Shown piece by piece: positions 54,801 through 64,000 of a stretch of 64,000 bases of DNA (the stretch's first letter is position 1; each line of letters starts with the position of its first letter). Source of the DNA: Terramyces sp. JEL0728. Its lineage: Eukaryota; Chytridiomycota; Chytridiomycetes; Rhizophydiales; Terramycetaceae. The translations under genes and the position numbers were made by a program. The stretch spans positions 62,001-126,000 of the forward strand of contig JADIIU010000011.1 in assembly GCA_027603945.1 (NCBI GenBank), in the 5' to 3' direction. A model generated the notes under the pieces. That model ran no database searches and was not told the DNA's origin. It worked only from the letters and a program-made list of their open reading frames with translations.

Positions 54801-55897
54801 TATCTAAAAACACAATTCAAATTACTAAAGGCATTTGCATCTAATTTCCCACAATGCTCGCAAATACCTTTGCTGATGGTATATTGGCCAAGTGAACACC
54901 TCCCACGCACACCATTTGCGCAGAATGTACTATTCGTTAATTTAGGCTAAACAACTAGTTGAGGGTTTGAATAATTTAGAGTATTCGCCATTCACTTTGT
55001 GCAACTTTACGTGTTTGGACGTTTCTAACGAGTCTTTTGATTCCAGTGCTTCTTCTGCAAAACTAATAGAGTCGCTAGTGTGGCTATTCGAATCTGCCAG
55101 TATGGAGCCGATGCTGCACCAGGATTTAATGTCCGGTAACCGTCACTTATCTAGAATATACCCCAATAGTACAAAACTTTGAATGGGCAATCCATGAAAT
55201 TCAAGAGCTAATGCCAAAGGAAATAGCCCAGTATCCCCAGCCGTATGTAGTCACTCTCAATATGATGGTTCAAATGTACAATGCCTTCATTAGACAAATT
55301 ATGAACATTATAATTGACCCAAAATTGTTGGCCATTCCGTTTCCAGCCAAAGAATATGCGTCTATTCCATTGGATTGGAATTCTACGGAATGGTTTTCCG
55401 ATTTGGACCAACTAGGGATTGCCAGTCTTTTACCTGAATTCGCCTTTAAAACAAACGATTTCCAAAGTGGTGCTGGCGGTATAAAGAGTTTGTATGCTCA
55501 TTTCATTGAATTATTATACGATCATCCCGGGGCAATTGCAAAGGACCTTGACAAGCTGTCTGAAAGTATTATGAATCAGAAGGATATATCGGGATCTCAA
55601 TTTTTTTTCCAAATCGCTACCAACACTTTGCAGTTTTTCTCTGATTCTCTTCAATTGAAATCCAGAAATTATCTGCCGTTTGATTCCAAGAAATTACAGT
55701 TTAACAATACTTGCCAACTGCTCTTACAAAAGTTTATGGATGATAACCAATTCAAAGACCTGGTTGCAACTCTGGTTACTCCGTCAAAGAAGCGAAAGAA
55801 CAGAGAACCGCAAACACAAAGTACAGATTCAGTGCACAAAGCCTATGAGAGGCTGAGGTTAGCAATGTTGTCTGCAAAACAGTTAATTGATAAATAG
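51860..55897 (+). CDS. SAC3: SAC3/GANP-family mRNA export and germinal-centre-type scaffold
   Basis: About 1299 residues from eight exons. The SAC3/PCI domain carries MCPEYEREEREFTNFLEVFE, YKRSAAGDPPPLPCDVRPPH, RDRCRSIRNDLTLQNY and HERIARYHILCSNYLCG. A central Pro/Thr/Phe-rich, FG-like stretch follows, then a charged helical region resembling the Cdc31/centrin-binding part, and a C-terminal region like the GANP/MCM3AP extension. The protein scaffolds the TREX-2 complex that links transcription to mRNA export at the nuclear pore. Introns: 52016-52034, 52567-52586, 53157-53176, 54355-54375, 54777-54796, 54927-54945 and 55136-55154. Intron four ends TAG immediately before ATG, so the gene is easily split in two by mistake. 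Confidence 0.9.
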
Positions 55898-55943
55898 TAC
55901 ATGTATTTACGATATTGCCAATATATTTTATTCATATGTAATA

Positions 55944-56892
55944 TTATTCTTCAGGACTCCACAACGAACCCATGGGATTGATGAATCGTAATTCACCCCT
56001 TTCATATTCCCATTCGTGAGTGCCTGTCATCCATCCAAGTGCAGCAAGACGCGCTTCTGCCAACAATCCGACAACCCTCATATCGTGGTCATCCATATCA
56101 CTATATTCAGTGTCTTTGAAAACTAAAAAATCGTTTTTCCGTTCCTGGAATATTAGTTGATCAGCTATTGCTCTTTGGGTTGCCATTTCAATTGCTTGTT
56201 CGATATTCATCATTACATTATTTAATCCACTAGGCAACTTTTTTTTTTGAATTTTTGCCTCTTCACTTCCATCTGATAGCGATTTCTTTAAATCCAGTAC
56301 AATCTGAGCTCTTGAACGCCAATACCATGCCTCAGATTGAGATATTGCTGAAGCAAACTCTGGCGCAGAGACAATATGCTCTGGTTTAGCTCCTAAATTA
56401 ACGATAAAAACCTTCCCCGGAAGAGAAATATTCAATAAATGAATCAACAGTATTTGAAAACGCAGGTATTATTGCTGTAGCTCTAAACATACTCTCATTC
56501 GGAAATCTTTGCCAAAATTCTGGCAAATCTCTAAAGATGCGAAGTGACCACAATAACATCCCAGACATTAAAACTAACTTACCGAAAGATTCCCATCGAA
56601 TTTCTGTTGGGATTATATCCTGAACAACATCCCAAGTTGCGTAATCCTTGGACAATAACTCCTGTTCTCTTTTGGTCATGAATTCATTAATCCTTGTCTT
56701 TCTGATGGTTTCATTCAATGCTTTGAATCCCTCCTGTCCCCGTAAATCATTCTTGTGCGTTAATGCTGCCGATTCAAGAGTCCATCGAGTTAGTAGAAGC
56801 TGTGTGCAGCATGCTCTCAGTGCCAATTCCCTAGGTGTTCTATTTAGCAACCCAGCAGTTCCGGTAACTGATGCGAAACCTCTTTTCCACAT
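55944..56892 (-). CDS. Mitochondrial-type protein resembling DUF4272
   Basis: About 309 residues. The start MWKRGFASVTGTAGLLNRTP is Arg-rich with no acidic residue, as in a mitochondrial presequence. The body follows the DUF4272 pattern: RELALRACCTQLLLTRW, EIRWESF then MLLWSLRIFRDLP (compare W-R-x-E and LLWAL), SEAWYWRSRAQIVLDL, and the late block RLAALGWMTGTHEWEYERG. One sure intron, 56393-56411. A second 21-bp stretch at 56562-56582 looks like an intron lacking its AG. Function of DUF4272 is unknown; the domain is best known from bacteria. Confidence 0.55.
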
Positions 56893-57011
56893 ATTTGAAT
56901 TTTGAGATGAGAAACAAAAATCAAGAGTGGGAGATGAAAATACTTGCGTCTTGAATGTGCAAGATCGACATTGTTATTGGGTGACATCATTAGAATTTTT
57001 GACTTTACGAA

Positions 57012-58991
57012 ATGTCAGGCCCACGAGCTGAATTCCCTTTCTTGCCAGGAAACTCTTTTACCGACGCTAGTGTAAGTAGATAATTAATGCAAGAAACAAG
57101 ATTTCAGAAAACCACACTCTCTTGGGTTTATCAATGGGTATCCTGTCCAACCAAAGCCAAACCTTGGGATTGGACTCGAAAAACTAAATATTGACGCATC
57201 TCCTTCCGAAGAAGAACTATTGAATGCAATTGGGATTGACCAACAAATTTACGGAGAAAGGAGGTATTTCAATAAGAGTAGAACGGCTGGATTTGTACCG
57301 GCACATGTCGCGTTTGACAAAGTCGTAAGCTGTCAAATAACGTTAGGTGTTAAGATTTGATGGTTACTTTAAACAAACCGTCCATGAATCGAAAGAGCAA
57401 TTTCACCTTCGAAAAGTTCGAATTCTTTACTTTTTGGAGGATGATTCGATTGCTGTGGTGGAACCTCCTGTAGAGAACTCTGGCATTCCTCAAGGAGTCT
57501 TGATCAAGAGACAGAAACTTCCAAAGTCTTCTTCAGAGTTTTACAAGGTTTCCGACTTTAATATTGCTCAAAATGTTACTTTCTACGGAAAGACCTTTCG
57601 AATAATCTCTTGCGATAAATTTACTGAAGTAGCTGTTTTCTCATATTAGAAATACATGCGTGAAACGGAGGGTATTGCTTTGAATGCAAAAGAAGAGATG
57701 CCAGTTGATCCACACCAAGAATCACGCGTCCGTCCAGCCAGAAAAACACCTGTTGCGTCTGAAAAGAAAGACAAGTTGAAGAGATTCCTAGAGAAAGATA
57801 GAAAGGTTTTGCGGTTCTATTGTATTTGGGATGATCGATACTCTATGTTTGGGGAACTCAGAGAATTTGTAAAATATTCTTATTGTAGGTTTTGCACTAT
57901 CATCTAGTGGATGATTCAATTGAAGTTCGTGAAGTTCAAAAGCCAAATAATGGCCGCGACCCATTCCCTATTCTTTTGAGAAGACAGGCACTGCCAAAAG
58001 TATTTAAAGAGCTTTCTGATGTTTATGAAAGTGAGATTTACACCTGGAAAGATTTGCATATTGGAGCGTGCATCAATGTTTTAGGAAGACCGTTCTTGAT
58101 GTATATACTTTTAATGGTAGTCGTGACTGCGATGAATATACAAGACGGTTCTACAAAGATATGGTTGAAGTGGGAGAAGATGTTAAGGTGCAGGCTGAGC
58201 AAGCTATTCCGTTAGACAATGAAGGCCCATCAAAACACGAACAAACACTCCCGCCATACAATGGATTTGGAACTGTAGAGGACTCTTTGGGCTCAGTCAA
58301 ATACTTGGTATTAAAACCTCCAAAGAAGGATTTCATCAAGATGCTTGAAAATGAACACAAAATCCTTAGATTTGTAGCTAAAATGGTGCGAAATGTTTGA
58401 CTCTAGGAATCAAAGCACAAAGAAGACCAAGATAGGAGATTCGTCATAAGTTACAGATTAGCCGATGATATGATGACTATTTACGAGCCTCCGCAGAGGT
58501 AATTGGGCGATAATTATAGAAATGCTGGCATAATTGGGGGTAAATTCATGGAACGCACAAGAGTGCTTCGACCAGGATCTTCCTTATCAGATCCACAAGG
58601 CCCATCCTACTATGATGCCACAGATTTGTACATTGGCGTAAAAATCAAAGTTCTCAGCCATAAATTTGTATTGGTTGATGCAGATGAGTTTGTGTTCAAC
58701 TACATGGAGGCAGAAGGAGAAAGATTTAAGCTATCCAATTCTCCAGCTGTCCGCGCAAAAATTACAAGGCTAATCAGCAGCTTGTCAAAGGAGGAAATAG
58801 AATCGATGAGAAAGGCACTCAAAGCCCATGATCCAACGAACAGTGGAGTTGTGGACAGACATGTGTTGATCAGCATTGCAAAGAACCAGTTCCCTGGAAT
58901 ATTGACCGAGCAGGAGATTATTACTTTTTCTAGATGCTTTGAGCAAGTGGTTCGCAAACCAAATTATGTTAATTTGTTGAATACAGTCTGA
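57012..58991 (+). CDS. EFHC1/2-type axonemal protein with three DM10 domains
   Basis: About 610 residues. Start MSGPRAEFPFLPGNSF resembles the EFHC N-terminus. Three DM10 domains follow: VLRFDGYFKQTVHES with VRILYFLEDDSIAVVEPP; VLRFYCIWDDRYSMFGE with LVDDSIEVREVQ; and ILRFVAKM with FVISYRLADDMMTIYEPPQRN. The C-terminus has a degenerate EF-hand (AHDPTNSGVVDRHVL). EFHC proteins (Rib72 in Chlamydomonas) are inner-junction proteins inside doublet microtubules, found only in organisms with motile cilia, so this cell probably builds a flagellum. Seven introns: 57072-57093, 57325-57346, 57629-57649, 57869-57888, 58101-58120, 58386-58406, 58499-58519. Confidence 0.93.
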
Positions 58992-59060
58992 TTGAAAGAT
59001 AATAAAAACTAGTGTACTGTTTATTCTATAACTACGACCTGCTAATCAGTTTTCCATAGA

Positions 59061-62000
59061 TTAACTCTCGGCTTCCTCTACCGTCAGTTCAGCATTTTCT
59101 TGTTCCTCTCCATTGCTAACTATTCCTTGCTCTGATGAATTATCTCCTTTCATGTGATCTATGGTTAGTTAAAATTACGAATTTGCCCAAGCTTGGTTTC
59201 TCCGTATGCAAACAACCCAACTCCCCCGATTGATAAAAGGGCAAACAAAACTGGGACCGCCAATGCATATGATGCAAAGTAATTTGAATAAACAATACCA
59301 GTGACGATCGCAAGAAAGGCGGTGACAACAGAACCTCTTCCCAAGTACCAATGAGCTTTGTCCCACCACGGAATTTCGGTTCTGTCCATCGAGAACAACC
59401 TGTCGCTAACAAACCCAAGGATAACCTGACAAATCATTGCAATGGTTACTAACAAACCTAATAGGGGGTGCAAACTTGGCGACACTGAAAAATGTGGGCC
59501 AGTTTTGAACAAGAATATCAACAAAAACGCGGATAAACTTCCCAGAGCACAACCGAAAAGCATAATAAAGACATGCAGCCTGAACCACCACACACCGAGA
59601 TAATCTTTCATATAGCGAGCAATAAACACACCAACGAACGGACAGAACACCCACGCGTATAGCATAACGTATCCGTGCAGACGAATGACAGTCGAATATT
59701 CCACTCCATCTGGAAGCGTGAGGATCGATCCTCCGTCTCCATTTGCATTACCAGTTCCCGCGTGGTAAGTAGTAAAGTCAAGATTTCCTAATTTACCAAA
59801 CTTATCATGAATACTGAATGAGGAACTTGGATCATCAGGATTTGATGGAGCACTTCCGCATAAGGCATAAATAAACTGTGTGTCAGTTTTGTAAGTGATA
59901 TCATTGGTAGAAAGAGGTCTTTTAATGGTGACCGCTAGTTTCGCCCAACTTGGAGCATTAACCCTGAGAGCCACTACAGCTGAATAGGTTTCGGTTGATT
60001 GTTGTGGCAGAGATTCGCTTTGGGAAATTCTGTCAGAAACAGTGTAACCGCCGTAAGAGTTTTTCCATGCAACAATCATCGCCGACCCTGTCATAGAAGA
60101 AGATGTTCCAAGGGCAACCCAGCCACTGTAGGATCCATGTAGTGTAATGTACACACCACCATATCCATCGGGCTCAGAGTAGACGCAATATGTACCGTCT
60201 ACACATGTGGAACCGATCAAGCCATTATTTGGTGGGGAAGCAGTGGGGTTTCCCCCATTTGCAGGGCTTGCGACACCCGGACTTTGATCTGCGGTGCCAT
60301 TATGGACTGTGGTAAAATCCAAAACTCCCAAATACCCTCTACCAGTATGGATATTAAAGTTACTGGATGCCAAATCTGGATTGTTTGGTGGGGAGGTGGA
60401 AAATGCATAGATATAGTCAGACTGGGCTGTGAACACATAGGCTGCAGTTTTCAATGGCATCAAGACAGTAAACGCTAACTTTGCCCAATCTGGCTGAGGA
60501 ACTTTAAGATCGACAACTGCTGTTGCCTGGACACCCATTGGGGGCAACATTTCACTGGAAGATACCCTATTAGATACCACATAATTTCCTTGCGAGTTCT
60601 TCCATCCCACGATCATGGATGAAGACGACATGTCTTTTCCTGTCCCTGAAATTAACTAATGCTTACCAAGAGCAACCCATCCACTAGCGGCAGACAATAG
60701 GGAAATGAAAACATTTCCTTTCCCGTCAGGTGTTGAATACACACAGTAAAGATTAGGAATACACGTAGAGCCAACTCCGTTATTGATGGCTGGAGCAGAA
60801 GGAGTACTACTCGAACCAGATGTCCCGGCGCCAGTGTGAACAGTGGTGAAATCCAAAATGCCAAGATATCCTCTTCCTGTGTGCACCGGGAATGAGCTTG
60901 CAGGAGAATTAGCGTCTGAAGGCTTTGATGTTGAGTATGCATATATAAAATCGGTGTGTGGAGTAAAAGAAACATCAGCACCTTGTAATGGCTTTAGCAC
61001 AGAAAAAGCAAGATTAGCCCAGTTAGGTACTGTTACACGTGTATCAACTAACTGTGATTCTTGAGTTCCCATAGTGGGCATAACTTCACCCGAGGCTTTA
61101 CGGTCTGATATTATGTATTTTCCTTGAGCGTTTTTCCATCCAACAATCATTGAAGAAGATGCCATACTTTTGCCAGTGCCTAATCCAACCCATCCAGATG
61201 CAGCAGAGAGTAATGTGATATAAACATTTCCCTTTCCATCTGGTTCGGAATACACGCAATAAATATCTGGAATGCATGTCGAGCCTACCCCTCCATTGGC
61301 AACAGCTGGGTCTCCTGGGGCTATTTCTGGCGGTGTAACAGCAACTGTGCCTCCATTTCTGGTTGTAAAATCCAAAACACCAAATTGGCCGCGAACATCG
61401 TGAACAGGAAAGTCGCTGCTAGCAGAATTTGGATTCGACGGTTTGGAGTCGGAGTATGCGTAAATATATTGAGTAGTTGAAGTGATTGGACCGTCGGAAG
61501 ATTTCAGCGACACTGTGAATGCAATATTTGCCCAAGAAGGCGGCGGATGAGCAAGAGACACAAGAGTAGATATGGTGCTGCTTACAGTGGGCATTGCTTC
61601 CGCTTTTGAAGATCTATCAGTGATTGCCACTTGACCTGCAGAATTTACCCATCCAACAATCATTTTCGAATCATGCATGCTGTTTCCAATGCCAATCCCT
61701 ACCCAGCCATTTGCAGAAGAGTGAAGAGTAATCAACGTGTTGCCGTTTCCATCTGGTTCGCCATAGATACAGTATTGGTTTGGTATGCACACTGAGGTCG
61801 ACAATCCAGTTCCTCCACCGTTTGGTACAGGAATAACTGTAGGAGTTGGTACAACGGTGGGAATTGGAATCGTTTTGGTTATAGTTGAAGGTGTTGATGA
61901 CAAGAAATCAAATTGCCCAATCACACCTGCACCATTGGATGCATGGCTTGAGAAATCCGATTTTGGAGAATCAATATTCCTTGGAGGTACTTGGCAGTGA

Positions 62001-64000
62001 GCATAGATATAGCTGGTCGTAGAGGTAAATGTACCGTCTTTGTTTTGGATCGGTTTGCTGAAAGAAAACCCAAGAGCTGCCCATGACGGCATCGGAACTC
62101 TCAGAGGGACGATTTTGGATAGGATTTCACCCGACGCAACAGGCATAACAAAGTCCTTTGAAACTCTGTCTGAAATGGTGTAGCCCCCATTACTATTTTT
62201 CCAACCAACAGTAATCGCGCCGTCAGTCATACCACTCCCGGTTCCAATAGCGGCCCACTATCATTAGTAAGATTTACCCCTTCCAATGCTGAATGAACAG
62301 TAAAGATGATATTTCCTTGGTTGTCATTTTCGCCGTAAATACAGTACTGTTGGCCAACGCAAATGCCATTTTTGCCGCTAGATACAGGCGTAGCCGATGG
62401 AGAGCTGGTTTCAATAGTTGGCGACGCAGTAGTTACTGGATTTGATGTGCCACCAACAAAATTAAGTGCTCCAAGTTGTCCTTTGGTTCGGCCATGACCT
62501 TTGAAAACCGCGCCTGGATCATCAATGTTTCCAGTTGGAATTTTACTACTGTAAGCATAGAGCCACTGAGTATTGCTAGTGATTGTGTAATCAACAGAGC
62601 TAATTGGACGAATGTAAGAGAAAGCCATAGTAGCCCAACTTGGAGCAGGATATTGGAGTGGGATAAGTTTGGATGCTGGATTGCTGCTTACGCCTGGTAA
62701 TGAATCAGCGGCTGCAATGCGATCACTGATTGTATATCCGCCAGTAGAGTTTTTCCAAACCACGACGTCTTTCGATCCAATCATGGTGCTTGAATCCGCA
62801 CCTATTCCTATCCATCCTAGCGCAGCCGAAAATACAGTGAAAATAATATTTCCAGCACCGTCGGGCTTTCCATAGATACAGTAGGAAGTGTCGACGCAAA
62901 TACCAGCTATACTCGGAGTAGGGGAGGAAATAGGAGCTCCTGTTGAAGTAGCGGTAGAAGGGGCCGGTTTATCGACAAAATCCAATACATCAAAGTACCC
63001 CTTGTCATAGTGTTCTAGAATTCGACTGCCTGGGTTATCGATATTCCTCTGGGGAGGATTTTGACCCAGCGCATAGATCCAACTGGATTTACTGCTAAGA
63101 GTAACATCAGAAGCTTGGATTGGTCTTGTAAAGCTAAATGACATTTTGCTCCAGGCGGGTGCAGGATATTGTAAAGGGATTATCTTTGATACTTGGTTAA
63201 CACCAACTGTCGGAGACACGTAGTCAGTTGCGTATCTATCACTGATGGTGAACCCGCCAGTGGAATTCTTCCAAACAATAACGTCGGTGGAATTAACCAT
63301 TCCGGTGCCAATACCAACACCAGTGTATCTATTATTAGGAATGCCCTACCCCTGCGCCGAAGAATGAACAGTAATCATCACATTTCCTAGTCCGTCAGGC
63401 TGACCATAAATGCAAATGGTAGTGCCTACACACTTTCCTGCAATAGATGGAGGCTGGACAGGAGTAGCTGTTGGAGAAGGGGTAGTTGCTACAGGCTTGT
63501 CAACAAAATCTAGAACGTCCAGCAAACCTTTATCGTAATGTTCAAGTATTCGGGTTGCAGGGTTATCAATATTTCTTTTTGGGGGACTATGCCCAAGCGC
63601 GTATATGTAGCTGCTGGAACTGGTCAAGTTAACATCAGCAGATATAATTGGTCTGCTGAAAGAGAAAGACATGTTACTCCAAGCCGGTGCTTCAATTTGC
63701 AACGGTACAATCTGAGATACAAGGTTATTGCTTACAGCTGGAGATACATAGTCGGTCGCAACTCTGTCACTAATCGTGAATCCACCAGTAGAGTTCCTCC
63801 ATACAATGATGTCCGTCGAGTTAACCATGCCTGAACCAACGCCTATAGCAGTCCATCTAAATTAAAACCAATCTACCCTGGTGCAGATGAGTGTACGGTA
63901 AAAATAACATTTCCATTTCCATCAGGTTGCCCGTATAAACAGATTGCTTCTGTTCCAATGCACTTTCCATTTATCGGTGGGGAAGCTCCATCCTTGGTCC
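59061..64000 (-). CDS. Tandem-DOMON cytochrome b561 protein, at least eight haem domains (5' end outside window)
   Basis: More than 1600 residues read without the start. Eight DOMON repeats, each ~155 residues, open with C-x5-C then (I/V/L)Y(G/S)-x-PDG, followed by GWxxxGxGxxM, WKNSxGG, ISDR and a late His before LDF. Every copy keeps the Met in GxGxxM and the His, matching the Met/His haem-b ligands known from CDH-type DOMON cytochromes. The C-terminus is a cytochrome b561 core with five or six helices and the expected His residues (RLHGYVM, WFRLHVFIM, SLHPLLGL, DKAHWYLGR), then a short acidic tail. Introns 63857-63876, 63329-63349, 62258-62277, 60646-60666 and 59159-59178. Likely carries electrons across the plasma membrane. 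Confidence 0.92.

Noticed and set aside
1..64000. Mobile elements, tRNA or rRNA genes, CRISPR arrays, viral insertions
   Set aside because: Looked for transposase-like motifs, terminal repeats, tRNA B-box-like GGTTCGANTCC and regular spacer arrays; none found by eye.

Overview
The window is protein-coding nuclear DNA of a compact eukaryote, most likely an early-diverging zoosporic fungus or close relative (chytrid, rozellid or aphelid-like). Evidence for the fungal side is a fused folate-synthesis gene (FOL1), URA5, NCA2, a CSC1-type channel and a HAL4-type kinase. Evidence for a flagellated cell is an EFHC/DM10 axonemal protein and a long coiled-coil protein; a voltage/cyclic-nucleotide-type channel, an animal-style plasma-membrane Ca2+-ATPase and dynactin p50 fit the same kind of organism. 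The species cannot be named from sequence alone. I saw no tRNA, rRNA, transposon, CRISPR array or viral insertion.

The gene structure is the striking feature. Joining exons by conserved protein sequence resolves 107 spliceosomal introns in 34 genes, and every one is 18-23 nt long (mode 20). They start GT (usually GTAATT or GTATNT), end AG, and carry a TTAAY/CTAAY-like branch motif a few bases before the AG. Every completed gene model has a length divisible by three after removing them. GUF1 requires a single-nucleotide exon between a 19-nt and a 20-nt intron. Genes are packed tightly: divergent start codons lie as close as 18, 26 and 31 bp, convergent stop codons as close as 5-16 bp, TATA boxes sit only about 22-36 bp before several ATGs, and AATAAA often overlaps the stop codon.

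Layout. 1-5.6 kb: TRM10 (5' end missing), an XRCC1-like BRCT protein with new internal repeats, a coiled-coil protein. 5.6-11.5 kb (mostly minus): peroxisomal-type acyl-CoA ligase, nucleoporin NUP82/88, rRNA methyltransferase NSUN5, two tiny proteins. 11.9-19.3 kb: FOL1, glucose-6-phosphate 1-epimerase, a small coiled-coil protein, two tandem WW/glycine-zipper proteins, a shortened eEF1B paralogue beside normal eEF1B. 19.4-31 kb: OST2/DAD1, CCDC47, a cyclin, GUF1, an Mte1/ZGRF1-like protein, a CDK9-type kinase, URA5, RPC11, MED6, DMA1. 31-41.5 kb: HAL4-like kinase, HIBCH, a small membrane protein, a CNBD channel, NCA2, CDC4. 41.9-51.2 kb: CSC1 channel, dynactin p50, amino-acid permease, PMCA pump. 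51.9-64 kb: SAC3/GANP, a mitochondrial DUF4272-like protein, EFHC protein, and a giant tandem-DOMON/cytochrome b561 protein running off the right edge.

The genes do not form operons; neighbours are functionally unrelated housekeeping genes. Common themes are gene expression and export (MED6, CDK9-like, RPC11, NUP82, SAC3), protein biogenesis at the ER (OST2, CCDC47), ion transport (CNBD channel, CSC1, PMCA, CAT permease) and mitochondria (GUF1, HIBCH, NCA2, the DUF4272-like protein). The most unusual single gene is the last one: at least eight DOMON domains, all keeping candidate Met/His haem ligands, fused to a cytochrome b561 core, which suggests an extracellular multi-haem electron conduit.
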